A stretch of DNA of 64,000 nt from Rhodophyticola porphyridii (GCF_003688285.1 NZ_RCNT01000001.1:372001-436000), one strand, 5' to 3'; positions 51,787 to 62,740 are shown, numbered from the stretch's first letter. Translations and numbers: made by a program. The notes: generated by a model not told the origin, from the letters alone.

Positions 51787-53049
51787 TCAGGCGTCCTGCT
51801 TCTCGACCCGCAACAGTTTGCCGACCGCGATGGATACAGCCGCGGCGGCAAAACTGAACAGCGCACCCATCTTGGCGGCATCCTGAACCGGCCCGCTGTC
51901 GAAGGCGACGGAGGCGACGAACAGCGAAACGGTGAAACCTATCGCCGCGACGCAGCCGATCACGACCAGATCGATCAGGCGCATGCCTTGCGGTATGCCG
52001 AGCCCGAGCGGCTTGGCGGCGATATAGCCGAACAAGAATATCCCGACCGGTTTGCCGATGAGCAGCCCGGCAAGAACCAGCCACGTCGCCTCGCCCATCG
52101 AGCTGAACTCCACCCCTGCATTCATCAGCCCGAACAGGCCCAGAATGATCTCCACGGGATACTTCAAGGCGTGTTCCATCTGGTTCAGAAGGTCATGCAA
52201 ATGCCGCTCCGCATCGGCAAAGAAGCCGAAGGCCCGGTCGGCATGGGGGATGGTCGGCACGATTGGCAAAAGCCCGAGTGCCGGATGCAATCCGCTTTCC
52301 TGAAAGCCGTACCAGCTTAGACAGCCGGCAATGGCGTAGGGCCAGAAGCTGAAGGTCTTGCGCACGAAAGTCGACCGGGTGCGAAGCTGATCGCCCCTGT
52401 CCAGAACACGGGGCAGCCAGTTGAACAGGACGAAAACCCCGACCGCCGCGGCAAGGCTGAGCAACAGCCAGGCCGGCGCAAGCTCGGCCGAGGGATAGAA
52501 AATCGCCAGGATCAGCAGGCCGGCCGCGTCATCGGCGATGGCCAGAAGCAGCAGAAACCGCACCGCCGGGTGGCCCGCCCCGAAGACCAGCCGTCCCACC
52601 AGATAGGAAAACGCGATATCGGTCGCCGTCGGGATCGCCCAGCCATTTGCCACAGCCGAATAGGTGTCGGAGCCCAGCAACAGGGCAAGGCCTAGATAAA
52701 CAGCGATCGGGCCGAACATGCCGCCTGCCGTCGCAAAGAGAGGAGTGGCGGCCTTCTTGCCGCGCAACGACCCGTTTTTCAGGATCACCGCCTCCCAAAC
52801 CTCCTTGGCGGCAATGGCGAAAAACAGCGCCATCAGCACGTCATTGACCAGATAATGCAGTGTCAGAGTGCGGTGGGCATGGCCTGCCTCGTCCACATGC
52901 AGATGGCCGATGAAGAAATCCTCGATCAGCACGAACTCGACAAAATGGTGGTAGCTGGACGGGTTTATGTTGGCCCAGATCAGCGCGACAATGGCGCCAC
53001 CGATCAGAAACAGCGAATAGCTGGTGACAAAATTCCAGACGCGATACAT
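51787..53049 (-). CDS. nhaA: Na+/H+ antiporter NhaA
   Basis: A 420-residue membrane antiporter with about twelve helices. The functional TM4 region GWAIPTATDIAFSYLVG and the TM5 acidic pair in AIADDAAGLLILAIFY are present, although the residues after the Asp pair differ from the LGA of E. coli NhaA. The last part (GKPVGIFLFGYIAAKPLGLGIP) also fits. Exports sodium against protons, of use to a marine organism. It is a single-gene unit. Confidence 0.93.
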   Translation of the reverse strand: MYRVWNFVTSYSLFLIGGAIVALIWANINPSSYHHFVEFVLIEDFFIGHLHVDEAGHAHRTLTLHYLVNDVLMALFFAIAAKEVWEAVILKNGSLRGKKAATPLFATAGGMFGPIAVYLGLALLLGSDTYSAVANGWAIPTATDIAFSYLVGRLVFGAGHPAVRFLLLLAIADDAAGLLILAIFYPSAELAPAWLLLSLAAAVGVFVLFNWLPRVLDRGDQLRTRSTFVRKTFSFWPYAIAGCLSWYGFQESGLHPALGLLPIVPTIPHADRAFGFFADAERHLHDLLNQMEHALKYPVEIILGLFGLMNAGVEFSSMGEATWLVLAGLLIGKPVGIFLFGYIAAKPLGLGIPQGMRLIDLVVIGCVAAIGFTVSLFVASVAFDSGPVQDAAKMGALFSFAAAAVSIAVGKLLRVEKQDA

Positions 53050-53109
53050 GGGTTACCTTCCGTCAGCCTTCGAAACGGGATAGCGGAAGGTTTCACGTCG
53101 CACAATGGG

Positions 53110-54135
53110 TCAGGCGAACGCACCCCAGGCAATGCCCGCAAGGATTGCACCGCTGAGGGCGAGCCCCAGATAAGCCACGAAAACTCGGGGTTTGACCAGA
53201 GCCCAGACGGCGACCGCGGCAGGGATGCAACTGACCCCGCCGGCGATGACGAAGGCCATGGCCGCGCCTTGGCTCATGCCCTGCTCCAGCAGCCCGCCGA
53301 TCAGGGGCACAGCTGCATAGCCGTTGAGATAGGCGGGCGCGCCGACCAGCGCGGCCAGGAAAATGGGCCCCAGGCCCTCGCCGCCGACCACATTCGCGAT
53401 CATTTCGGCGGGCACATACCGGATCAGAAGGGTTTGCAGCAGATAGGCAAGCGCCAGCCATTTGCCCAGAAAGAACAGGTTCGACCAGGCTGCATCGGCA
53501 AAGAGCCTGCGGCGCGGCGCCTCGGTCCAGAACCGCCAGTTCAGCGTCATTTTCGGCCCCGAGCACCCACATCCCGTGGCCGTTTGCGGCTTCAGCGGAT
53601 CGGCGAAAACCGGTGTGCGCGCCATCGCCATCACCACGAGCCCTCCCATGATGCCGAGCGACACGGCCGCCAGCGTCTTGGCCAGCGCGAAATCAAAGCC
53701 CAATGCGCCGGCTGTGACGGCGAACATGGCCGGGTCCATCAGCGGCGAGGCGAGCCAGAAAGCCATGACCGCCGCCAGTGGCGCCCCGGCGGCCAGGAGC
53801 GCCGCGACGAACGGAATGACTTCGCAGGAGCAGAAGGGCGAAAGGCCCCCGGCAAGCGCGCCAAGGACGATCATGCGGATCTGATGCCCCTTGAAGGCCC
53901 CTTCGAGAAGCCGCTCGGATCCGCTGGCGCGCATCACCCCGATGGCGGCCACGGCGAACAGGATGAATGGCAGCGTGTTCAGCAGGCTGCCAAGCGCGTC
54001 GCCCAGACTCGGCGTGAATGCCGGCCTGTCGAGGATGAAAATCGCCAGAAGGATCGCGGCGCAACTCAGCAGAACCTTGTCGATCCGCATCCAGATGTGG
54101 CGGATCGGGCTCAGATCTTGCGTCAGGTCAGCCAT
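53110..54135 (-). CDS. Permease of the YraQ/ArsP-like family
   Basis: A 341-residue membrane permease with about eight helices. It contains the family block LGALAGGLSPFCSCEVIPFV with a Cys-Ser-Cys motif near the centre of a helix, and a second similar repeat. Related proteins export organoarsenicals or copper/zinc, so metal or metalloid efflux is likely. ATG 54135 overlaps the ArsR stop by 8 bases (ATGGCTGA), so expression is tied to that regulator. Substrate unknown. Confidence 0.85.
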   Translation of the reverse strand: MADLTQDLSPIRHIWMRIDKVLLSCAAILLAIFILDRPAFTPSLGDALGSLLNTLPFILFAVAAIGVMRASGSERLLEGAFKGHQIRMIVLGALAGGLSPFCSCEVIPFVAALLAAGAPLAAVMAFWLASPLMDPAMFAVTAGALGFDFALAKTLAAVSLGIMGGLVVMAMARTPVFADPLKPQTATGCGCSGPKMTLNWRFWTEAPRRRLFADAAWSNLFFLGKWLALAYLLQTLLIRYVPAEMIANVVGGEGLGPIFLAALVGAPAYLNGYAAVPLIGGLLEQGMSQGAAMAFVIAGGVSCIPAAVAVWALVKPRVFVAYLGLALSGAILAGIAWGAFA

Positions 54136-54469
54136 GCGCCGTTCCCTTGTCATGCCCGCCGTGATCGGCACAGCATTCGGAAAGAAGAAAATCGGAAAGC
54201 CCGGTGATCCGGTCGAAGGCTACCGAACACAGGATACGCCGCCCGTCGCGGCGCTGCGTGACCAGCCCGGCGCTGACCAGCTGTTTCAGGTGATGGGTCA
54301 GAACCGAGCCTTCGATCCCCACATCCGCGCCAAGCGCGCCCATCGGCACACCCTCCGGTCCCGCCCTGACCAGACGGCGCAGGATCGCCAGCCGATGTTC
54401 CGAGCCAAGCGCCGCAAAGGCGGTAGCTGCCAGGGTCAGGGCGGGTGGGGAGAGAGGCGACATTTTCAT
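54128..54469 (-). CDS. ArsR-family regulator of the permease
   Basis: A 113-residue ArsR protein. HTH region: AALGSEHRLAILRRLVRAGPEG and ADVGIEGSVLTHHLKQLVSAGLVTQ. The C-terminal end has paired cysteines (ECCADHGGHD) with His nearby, a plausible metal site. Its start lies next to an AT-rich palindrome, and the permease gene overlaps its stop. Likely a metal-responsive repressor of the permease. Confidence 0.92.
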   Translation of the reverse strand: MKMSPLSPPALTLAATAFAALGSEHRLAILRRLVRAGPEGVPMGALGADVGIEGSVLTHHLKQLVSAGLVTQRRDGRRILCSVAFDRITGLSDFLLSECCADHGGHDKGTAHG

Positions 54470-54472
54470 GAT

Positions 54473-54494
54473 TCTAGATTTATATAAATATAGA
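54473..54494. promoter_or_regulatory. Putative ArsR operator
   Basis: A 22-base near-palindrome centred on ATTTATATAAAT, with TCTAG and ATAGA flanks, 3 bases upstream of the ArsR start codon. It is AT-rich within GC-rich surroundings and fits the typical ArsR/SmtB box. Confidence 0.6.
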
Positions 54495-54557
54495 AATGAT
54501 GTCCAGCCCCTCTGAACCTGCTGGCATTATTCATCGACCGCGCCTAGGTCTGTGCCC

Positions 54558-55148
54558 ATGTCTTTCGAAGCGCTGACATCCGAACTGGCGAGCTGCACGA
54601 TCTGCACCGACCGATTTGCAGCCACGGCAACCGCGCATACGCCCAAGCCGGTCATCTGGTTTGCCTCCGGCGCGCGTGTGCTGATCGCCGGGCAGGCGCC
54701 CGGACTGCGGGTGCATCAATCGGGAAAGCCGTTCACCGACCCTTCCGGCGACAGGCTGCGCGCGTGGATGGGCGTGGCAGAGGATGCTTTCTATGACCGA
54801 CGCAGGATTGCGATCGTGCCTATGGGGTTCTGTTTCCCCGGCTACGATGCGAAGGGCAGCGACCTTCCGCCGCCGAAAATCTGTGCGCAAACATGGCGCG
54901 CGCGGGTGATGGAGGTTCTGCCGAGGGTGCGGTTGACCTTGCTGATCGGCGGCTATGCGCAAAGCTGGCATCTGGGGCGCACACGTGGCGTAACCGAAAC
55001 GGTCGCCGGGTGGCGCTCCCATGCGCCCGATGTCATCCCCTTGCCGCACCCGTCCTGGCGCAACACCGGATGGCTGAAGAAAAACCCCTGGTTCGAGACG
55101 GAGCTTCTGCCTGTCCTCCGGGACCGCGTCACGGAGGTTCTGGCGTAG
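54558..55148 (+). CDS. Uracil-DNA glycosylase family protein
   Basis: A 196-residue UDG-superfamily protein. The N-terminus contains CTICTDRF, then the motif GQAPGLRVHQSGKPFTDPSG (around residue 47-66) and the second motif PLPHPSWRNTGW (about 159). Only one Cys pair is visible, so an iron-sulfur cluster of the family-4 type is doubtful. Removes uracil or a related base from DNA, or is a divergent member; activity is inferred. ATG 54558 was preferred over GTG 54552. The next gene begins right after its stop. Confidence 0.83.
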   Translation: MSFEALTSELASCTICTDRFAATATAHTPKPVIWFASGARVLIAGQAPGLRVHQSGKPFTDPSGDRLRAWMGVAEDAFYDRRRIAIVPMGFCFPGYDAKGSDLPPPKICAQTWRARVMEVLPRVRLTLLIGGYAQSWHLGRTRGVTETVAGWRSHAPDVIPLPHPSWRNTGWLKKNPWFETELLPVLRDRVTEVLA

Positions 55149-55928
55149 ATGACATCGCTTGATCAGGCCCATGCGGCGATGGAGGCCGCCCCGGGCGACG
55201 ATGTCGCACGGTTGAGATTTTACGATCGTTTGGCAAGCGCGGAGCTGTTCCTGCTTCTGGAGAGCGAGGCGGATGGCGACCGGGTCACGCCGCAGATCTT
55301 TCCGGTAGAGGGGCAGAGCTTCGCACTCGTCTTCGACCGGGAGGAACGGCTGACGGACTTTGTGGGCCAGATCGCGCCCTACGCGGCCCTGTCGGGGCGC
55401 ACGCTGGCAGGCATGCTGGCGGGGCAGGAGATCGGTCTTGGTGTCAATCTGGGCGTAGCGCCTTCCTCGATCCTGATTGACGCTGCGGCAGTGAACTGGC
55501 TGGCGCAGACGCTGGATAACGGGCCTGACGAAGTGGAGGCGCGCCCTGACGAGCTGTTTCCGCCAAAGGGGCTGCCCGAGGCGGTGATCGCTGCGCTTGA
55601 CGCGAAGCTTGCCGGCGCGGCCGGTATGGCGAAACTGGCTTATCTGGCAGGGGTGACATACGAGGGCGGGCGGCGCGCCTATCTTCTGGGCTTTGTCGAC
55701 GCGGATCCGGCAGCGGAGCGGGCGCTGGCGCAGGCGGTGGCGGAGGCGCTGACCTTTTCGGGGATCGAGGCCGGCAGTCTGGACGCGGCCTTTTTCAAGG
55801 CTTCGGATCCGATCTGCGCGTCTCTGGCGCGGGTCGGGTTGAGGTTCGACTTGCCGGACCCGGTGGTGGAACAGGCGCCCGGCACGGCGCCGGGTATGGA
55901 CCCGGACACCCCGCCGCGTTTGCGCTGA
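55149..55928 (+). CDS. SseB-like protein
   Basis: A 259-residue protein with the SseB N-terminal domain (LASAELFLLLESEADGDRVTPQIFPVEGQSFALVFDREERL) and an SseB-like C-terminal domain. Its ATG starts directly after the preceding stop. SseB family proteins are of varied and mostly unknown function. No enzyme motif is seen. Confidence 0.85.
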   Translation: MTSLDQAHAAMEAAPGDDVARLRFYDRLASAELFLLLESEADGDRVTPQIFPVEGQSFALVFDREERLTDFVGQIAPYAALSGRTLAGMLAGQEIGLGVNLGVAPSSILIDAAAVNWLAQTLDNGPDEVEARPDELFPPKGLPEAVIAALDAKLAGAAGMAKLAYLAGVTYEGGRRAYLLGFVDADPAAERALAQAVAEALTFSGIEAGSLDAAFFKASDPICASLARVGLRFDLPDPVVEQAPGTAPGMDPDTPPRLR

Positions 55929-55952
55929 GGCCCAGGCAGTGTCAGGCAGCGC

Positions 55953-56888
55953 TCAGTAGCCCAGAGTCCGGTCAACGAGGTGCAGAAAGGGCTGCCCAGC
56001 TTCGCCGCGGCGGATATTCTCAACGATGACGCGAGCGGCGCTTTCGACGCGCGTTTCAGAGGCGATATGGGGCGTCACGGTGACCTTGGGATGGGCCCAG
56101 AAGGGATGATCCGCTGGCAGTGGTTCGATGCGGAACGTGTCGAGCGTCGCGTGACCGATCCCCCCGCTGTCGAGCGCCGCAAGAAGCGCATCGTCGTCGA
56201 TCAGGGCGCCGCGTCCGGGATTCAGGATCACAGCGCCGCGGGGCATCAGCGAAAGGGTGTCCGCGTTCAGCGTATTTTCGGTTGCCGGCGTGTCAGGCAG
56301 CAAAAGGGTTACTATTTCCGCCGATTTCAGGATGTCCTGTAACCCGTCCGGGCCATGTTCGGTGCGGACCCCTTCAATCTGCTTTGGTGTCCGGGACCAT
56401 CCGGTGACATGGAAGCCGAGCCCGGCAAGCGCGGCTGCACAACCCGAACCGAGTGCGCCAAGGCCGAGGATCGCGACGGTGCGGTCGCGTGCAAGTGGCG
56501 GCACGATACCTGCGCGCCAGACGCCATCCTGCCCGTGAATATGGGCGTCCATTCCCAGATGGTGGCGCAGCGTGTGGCCGGTGACCCACTCCACCATGCC
56601 TTCGGTCAGGCCGTAATCCACCATGCGCGCCAAAGGGGCCTTCAGCGTGTCGTTGCCCACCACGTCCTCTACGCCAGCCCAGAGGTTCAGGACCGCCTTC
56701 AGCCGCGTATAGGGGGTGAAATCCGTGACCGGACCGTTCGGTGCATAGACGATGTAGTCCACCTCCGACGGGTCGGCCTCGGTCGTCAGCACAGCATGTG
56801 CGAGACCGGCCTCGGCCAAGGCCTCGCGCAGATGCGGTTCGTAGAGAGTCCAGCGCTCCGGACGCGCGGCGAAAAGAATGTTGGGCAT
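55953..56888 (-). CDS. ghrA: Glyoxylate/hydroxypyruvate reductase A
   Basis: NAD(P)H-dependent 2-hydroxyacid dehydrogenase that reduces glyoxylate and hydroxypyruvate. The 311-residue product has the cofactor motif GLGALGSGCAAALAGLGF (about residues 143-160), the arginine-containing NPGRGALIDDDAL, and the catalytic His in VTPHIASETR. The early NLWAGVEDV is typical of GhrA. It lies 13 bases after rodA on the same strand and may be at the tail of the elongation operon. Confidence 0.92.
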   Translation of the reverse strand: MPNILFAARPERWTLYEPHLREALAEAGLAHAVLTTEADPSEVDYIVYAPNGPVTDFTPYTRLKAVLNLWAGVEDVVGNDTLKAPLARMVDYGLTEGMVEWVTGHTLRHHLGMDAHIHGQDGVWRAGIVPPLARDRTVAILGLGALGSGCAAALAGLGFHVTGWSRTPKQIEGVRTEHGPDGLQDILKSAEIVTLLLPDTPATENTLNADTLSLMPRGAVILNPGRGALIDDDALLAALDSGGIGHATLDTFRIEPLPADHPFWAHPKVTVTPHIASETRVESAARVIVENIRRGEAGQPFLHLVDRTLGY

Positions 56889-56901
56889 GGATCTGCGAGC
56901 C

Positions 56902-58041
56902 TTAGCGTGGGCGGTGAATATGTGCTGATTGCACCAGACCGAAGGCGACCATCAAGACCAACATGGCCGAGCCGCCGTAGCTGACAAGCGGCAGGGGCAC
57001 CCCGACGACGGGCGCCAGCCCCATGACCATGGCCATGTTGAGCGCGAAGTAAAGAAAGAAGGCAACCGCGATCCCGAGGGTGACGAGAGACGCGAAGCGG
57101 TCCCTGGTCTGCAGGGCGGTGATGACGCAGAAGAGCAGGATCAGCAGGTAAAGCAGCAGAAGCGACGCCGCACCGATGAAACCGAACTCTTCGGCAAGGG
57201 TGGTGAAGATGAAATCGGTGTGCTTTTCCGGCAGAAAGTTGAGCCGGCTTTGGGTGCCTTGCATGAAACCGCGTCCGGCAAATCCGCCCGAGCCGAGCGC
57301 GATCTGGCTTTGGGTGATGTGATAGCCTGCCCCAAGCGGATCGGTGGAGGGATCGAGGAAGGTATCGATCCGGCGGTATTGATAGTCCTGCAGCAACTGC
57401 CATGGTGTGCCGCGAGACGCGAATACCGCCGTGACGGCGCCAACCCCCGCGGCGACAACCGCGGCGAAATAGGCCCAGTGAACGCCGGCCAGAAACATCA
57501 CCGCGCCACCGCCCATCAGCAGCAGGAGCGCGGTTCCGAGATCGGGCTGGCGCAAGGTCAGCATCACGGGCACCGCGATGATGAGAAGCGGGATCAGCAC
57601 GTAGAGCGGGCGCGACATTTTCCGGCTATCGAGCCAGTCGTAATAGGCCGCAAGCAGCATCACCAACGTGATCTTTGTCAATTCCGAGGGTTGCAGCCGC
57701 ATGAAGCCTAGATCGATCCACCGCTGCGCGCCCATGCCGATGGCGCCGAAGAATTCCACGTAGAGAAGCAGGAGGATCGAGATGCCATAGGCAAGCCCCG
57801 ACATATTGCGCCAGAACCAGATCGGCACCATGGCGACCACGAACATCGCCAAGAGCCCCAGCCCGAACCGCTGCATCTGCGGCTCGACCCAGGGCGACAT
57901 GGATCCGCCCGCGACCGAGTAAAGCATCAGAAATCCGATGCTGGCGACGGCTGTCAGCAGGATGACCAGCGCCCAGTTGACGTAAAGCAGCTTTCGCAGG
58001 CCGGTGGGGGTCGATTTGACCGTGTATTCCAGAAAGCTCAT
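56902..58041 (-). CDS. rodA: Peptidoglycan polymerase RodA
   Basis: SEDS-family glycosyltransferase that polymerises side-wall peptidoglycan with PBP2. The 379-residue product has about ten helices, the conserved loop EKHTDFIFTTLAEEFGFIG, the GGAVMFLAGVHWAYF region, and a C-terminal region AFGLVQSAHIHRP. It overlaps mrdA by 4 bases. Confidence 0.96.
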   Translation of the reverse strand: MSFLEYTVKSTPTGLRKLLYVNWALVILLTAVASIGFLMLYSVAGGSMSPWVEPQMQRFGLGLLAMFVVAMVPIWFWRNMSGLAYGISILLLLYVEFFGAIGMGAQRWIDLGFMRLQPSELTKITLVMLLAAYYDWLDSRKMSRPLYVLIPLLIIAVPVMLTLRQPDLGTALLLLMGGGAVMFLAGVHWAYFAAVVAAGVGAVTAVFASRGTPWQLLQDYQYRRIDTFLDPSTDPLGAGYHITQSQIALGSGGFAGRGFMQGTQSRLNFLPEKHTDFIFTTLAEEFGFIGAASLLLLYLLILLFCVITALQTRDRFASLVTLGIAVAFFLYFALNMAMVMGLAPVVGVPLPLVSYGGSAMLVLMVAFGLVQSAHIHRPR

Positions 58042-59990
58042 GCCTGGCTGCTCCCGCCCGTCGGACCGTCGACCGGGGGAGCGGGGCGAAGCGGCAGGCG
58101 TTCGTGCAGGTTTTCGATCTCGCGGCGCTGATCAGCGGGATAAAGCTCGGGCGGGGGCACATCGCCATGCTGGGCGCGCAGGAGAATGTCGCGTGCGATG
58201 GGGGCCGCCGCCGTCGACCCGCCGCCGCCATGTTCGACCACCACCGAGACCGCGTAGCGCGGATTTTCATAGGGCGCATATCCGACGTAAAGCGCATGAT
58301 CGCGCCGTTCCCATGGCAGATCGGCATTGCTGATCACGCCGGCGCGCCGTTCCGCGGCGGTGATGTTGCGAACCTGGCTGGTGCCGGTTTTGCCCGCGAT
58401 GGTATAGGCTGCGTCTTCCGTCCGGCTGCGATAGGCGGTGCCGCGGCGGTGGTTGTTGACGCGGTACATGCCTTGCTGGATCAGCGCGAGATGATCGGGG
58501 TGCAGGCCCATATCCTCGCCATGAAGCGGCCCCGCCTCCCGCCCGTCGATGGATTTGACCATGCGCGGAGAAATCATCCGGCCGGTGGCGAGCCTTGCGG
58601 TCATTACCGCCAGTTGCAGCGGCGAGCTCAACACGAACCCCTGACCGATGGAGGCGTTCAGTGTATCGCCCACAAGCCAGTCCTCGCCCCGGTTCTCGCG
58701 CTTCCATTGCATCGTGGGGGCAAGACCTTCCACCACGCCGGACAGCGGCACATCATGGCGCACCCCGCAGCCAAAGCGCCGGGCCATGGCGGAAATCGCC
58801 TCGATCCCGGTGCGTTGGGCAAGCTCGTAGTAATAAACATCGCAGGACTGGGTGATGCTGTCGATCATGTTCATATGGCCATGCCCGCCCCGCCGCCAGC
58901 AATGGAAACGCCGGTTGCCAAGCTCGGTGAAGCCGCCGCAGTAGACGGTTTCCTCCGGTGTGATGACGCCCGCTTCAAGGGCTGCCATGGCGACGATCAT
59001 CTTGTAGGTGGAGCCGGGCGGATACAGCCCTTGCACAGCCTTGTTGGCCAGCGGGCGATAGCGGTCCTGGTTCAGCGTGTTCCAGTCGGTGGTGGAGATA
59101 CCGCGGACAAAGAGGTTGGGATCGAAGGTCGGCGCGGAGGCGAGCGCCAGCACATCGCCCGTCTGCACCTCCATAACCACGGCGCCGGCGCTTTCGCCGA
59201 TCATGCGCGCCTCCACGTAATTCTGAAGGCCGGCGTCGATGGTCAGTTGCAGATCCGATCCGGGCGTCGCGGCATCGCGGTCCAGCTCGCGCATGACCCG
59301 GCCGCCGGCATTGACCTCGACCCGCTTGGTCCCCGCACGGCCGCGCAGGCTGTTCTCCATCCGGGCCTCGATATTGTACCGACCGACCTGAAAATCCGGG
59401 ATCTGCAGGACCGGGTCGGTATCCCCGGTGGTTTCCAGATACCAGTCCGAGACGGGGCCGACATACCCGACCACATGGGCAAAATCGGCGCCAAGCGGAT
59501 AGACGCGGCTGAGGCCGAATTCCGGCGTCACACCGGGCAGGGCGGGGGCATTGACCGCGACGGTCGACAACTCCTCCCAACTCAGCCGGTCGGCGATGGT
59601 GACCGGGACGAAGGGGGCACGGGCCAGCATCTCCTCCCGTGCGCGGGCAAGGCGACCCATGTCGAGATTGACCAGTTCGCTGAGCCGTCTGAGCACCTCG
59701 TCGATGTCATCGGCATCTTCGCGGACCATCGTGATCCGGTAATTCTGTTCATTGCCGGCAAGCAGCGTGCCGGCCCGGTCGAAGATCAGGCCGCGTGCCG
59801 GGGGAAGCAGGCGGATATTGATCCGGTTCTCTTCGGCCAGCAGGCGGAAATCATCTGCCCGTTCCAGTTGCAGATAGCGCATCCGGCCTGCCAGAACCGC
59901 GCCGGTGCCCGCCATCACACCCGCCACGATAAGACTGCGGCGTCCGATCAGGCGGGCGCTGTCTTCGGTTTCCTTGGGGGTGCGTTTCAT
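58038..59990 (-). CDS. mrdA: Penicillin-binding protein 2
   Basis: Class B transpeptidase of the elongasome. The 650-residue product has one N-terminal helix, the dimerisation domain (FGLSRVYPLGADFAHVVGYV), and the transpeptidase with GSTYK (nucleophile Ser), SCD as second motif, and GKTGTSQV as third. The C-terminus is Pro-rich. It overlaps both mreD and rodA by 4 bases. Confidence 0.96.
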   Translation of the reverse strand: MKRTPKETEDSARLIGRRSLIVAGVMAGTGAVLAGRMRYLQLERADDFRLLAEENRINIRLLPPARGLIFDRAGTLLAGNEQNYRITMVREDADDIDEVLRRLSELVNLDMGRLARAREEMLARAPFVPVTIADRLSWEELSTVAVNAPALPGVTPEFGLSRVYPLGADFAHVVGYVGPVSDWYLETTGDTDPVLQIPDFQVGRYNIEARMENSLRGRAGTKRVEVNAGGRVMRELDRDAATPGSDLQLTIDAGLQNYVEARMIGESAGAVVMEVQTGDVLALASAPTFDPNLFVRGISTTDWNTLNQDRYRPLANKAVQGLYPPGSTYKMIVAMAALEAGVITPEETVYCGGFTELGNRRFHCWRRGGHGHMNMIDSITQSCDVYYYELAQRTGIEAISAMARRFGCGVRHDVPLSGVVEGLAPTMQWKRENRGEDWLVGDTLNASIGQGFVLSSPLQLAVMTARLATGRMISPRMVKSIDGREAGPLHGEDMGLHPDHLALIQQGMYRVNNHRRGTAYRSRTEDAAYTIAGKTGTSQVRNITAAERRAGVISNADLPWERRDHALYVGYAPYENPRYAVSVVVEHGGGGSTAAAPIARDILLRAQHGDVPPPELYPADQRREIENLHERLPLRPAPPVDGPTGGSSQA

Positions 59991-60523
59991 GAGCTTGCCG
60001 CGGCTTCCGAGTCGATGGGCCCCAGTTTACGCAGGCCGAAGACGAATTTCGAGACGGCGACCACGATCGGATAGACTGCAACGGTGACAATTCCGTGTGC
60101 CAGGGTCAGGCCCAGGGTGGTCTGATCCACGACCAGCAGCCAGAGCGCGACCCTGTTCAGGATCAAAAGCGCGAAGACGGCCGCCGCGAAGGCCCCCCAT
60201 TCCACCAGAAACGGAAACTCGGTCATCTGGGCGCGGCGGCGGCGGAGGCTTTCGCTTGTCACCAGCACCAGAAGGGTCCAGAGGCCGGGCGGACGTTGGA
60301 ACAGGAAATCGGCCAGCAGAAAGAGGAGGATGATCGCCCCCATGGGCACGACGGCAGGCTGCCGCATGAGCCAGGCGAGCGTCAGTGCAAGCAGGATATC
60401 GGGCGCCGGGATTCCGGACTCGCCCAGACCCAGTGGCATGAGCTTATAGGCGATCACCAGGAGGCCGAGCGCAAGATAGATCAGCCGATAGGTCCAGATA
60501 TGCCGTGTAACCGGGTCGATCAC
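59987..60523 (-). CDS. mreD: Rod shape-determining protein MreD
   Basis: A 178-residue membrane protein with about five helices, placed between mreC and mrdA with 4-base overlaps. It starts MIDPVTRHIWTYRLIYLALG and contains APDILLALTLAWLMRQPAVVPMGAIILLFLLADF, as usual for alphaproteobacterial MreD. Part of the elongation complex with MreB and MreC. Confidence 0.92.
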   Translation of the reverse strand: MIDPVTRHIWTYRLIYLALGLLVIAYKLMPLGLGESGIPAPDILLALTLAWLMRQPAVVPMGAIILLFLLADFLFQRPPGLWTLLVLVTSESLRRRRAQMTEFPFLVEWGAFAAAVFALLILNRVALWLLVVDQTTLGLTLAHGIVTVAVYPIVVAVSKFVFGLRKLGPIDSEAAASS

Positions 60524-61458
60524 TGGTTCAACTCCCCGGTTTCGAGGATCGGCAGCAAGGGCCCCTGCAGCGGAGCTTCGGTGCTGTCGTCGGGCAAGGG
60601 CCAGGGCGGCCCGACCAGCCCGCCGGGATCGGACAGCGTGGTGCCCGGATGGCTGCGCATCACCCGCAGGAAGTTCAGCCGCGCGTAGTCCGCCGCCAGA
60701 CGGGTGCGCATCCGGCCATCGGGGCTGAGCCCGACCTGACCGACCAGAAGGCCCGCAGGAAACAGCCCGCCATCGCCGGAGGTCACGACCCTGTCTCCGG
60801 CACTGATATCCTCGGGATCCTCCACGAACTCCAGGACCGGCGCGACGGAATTGTCGCCAAGCAGCAGGGCCTGCTGTCCCGAGGGCTGAATGGTCACCGG
60901 CACCCGGCTGTTGCTGTCGGTCAGAAGCAGTACGCGTGAAGTCCGTTGGCCCACGCCCGAAATCCGGCCCACGACGCCAAGGCCGTCCATCGTCGCCCAG
61001 CCATCCAGAATTCCGTCCCGCGCGCCCACATTCAGCAGGACCGAGCGTCGGAACGGTGAGCCGCTGTCGGCCAGAACGATGCCGGTCACGAAGGTCAGCT
61101 CCGGATCGAGCTGCACCCGGTTCAGATCCAGAAGGCGGGCGTTTTCCTGCTCCAGCTGCAACGCCGCCTCGCGCCAGGCGCGCATCTGTTGCAACTCTCG
61201 GCGCAGCTGCTCGTTCTGCTCGTAAAGCCTTGCGTAACTTTGAAAATCATCCAGCATTCGCGCCATGCCGGTTACCGGCGCCATGGCCCATTCCATGTTT
61301 GGCACGACCCGGTCGATGATTGCCGCGCGCATCCGTTCGACGCGGGGATTGTCGATCCGCCAGATCAGCACAAGCGACACCAGGCACAGGATCAGAACCG
61401 TCAACAGCAAACGCCGGACGGGGCGGGCATAGGCTTGATCATTGCGATCCCGTGCCAT
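60520..61458 (-). CDS. mreC: Rod shape-determining protein MreC
   Basis: Bitopic elongasome scaffold. The 312-residue product has one TM (about residues 12-35), a coiled coil (about 68-110), and the paired beta domains with VTGIVLADSGSPFRRSVLLNVGARDGI and VVGRISGVGQRTSRVLLLTD. A Pro-rich C-terminus follows. It starts 44 bases after mreB. Confidence 0.95.
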   Translation of the reverse strand: MARDRNDQAYARPVRRLLLTVLILCLVSLVLIWRIDNPRVERMRAAIIDRVVPNMEWAMAPVTGMARMLDDFQSYARLYEQNEQLRRELQQMRAWREAALQLEQENARLLDLNRVQLDPELTFVTGIVLADSGSPFRRSVLLNVGARDGILDGWATMDGLGVVGRISGVGQRTSRVLLLTDSNSRVPVTIQPSGQQALLLGDNSVAPVLEFVEDPEDISAGDRVVTSGDGGLFPAGLLVGQVGLSPDGRMRTRLAADYARLNFLRVMRSHPGTTLSDPGGLVGPPWPLPDDSTEAPLQGPLLPILETGELNQ

Positions 61459-61502
61459 CTCGATCCTCGCAATCGGGCCGCGAAGGGCGCGGCGCGGGCG
61501 GG

Positions 61503-62654
<1,152 letters not shown>

Positions 62655-62740
62655 TCAGCGCATTTTCGCTGCTCCGCGCCGGGGCGACCGGTGTGGCGCG
62701 AAGGTCTTGCGATCTGCCCGACCTGCGGCCACTCACGGCG

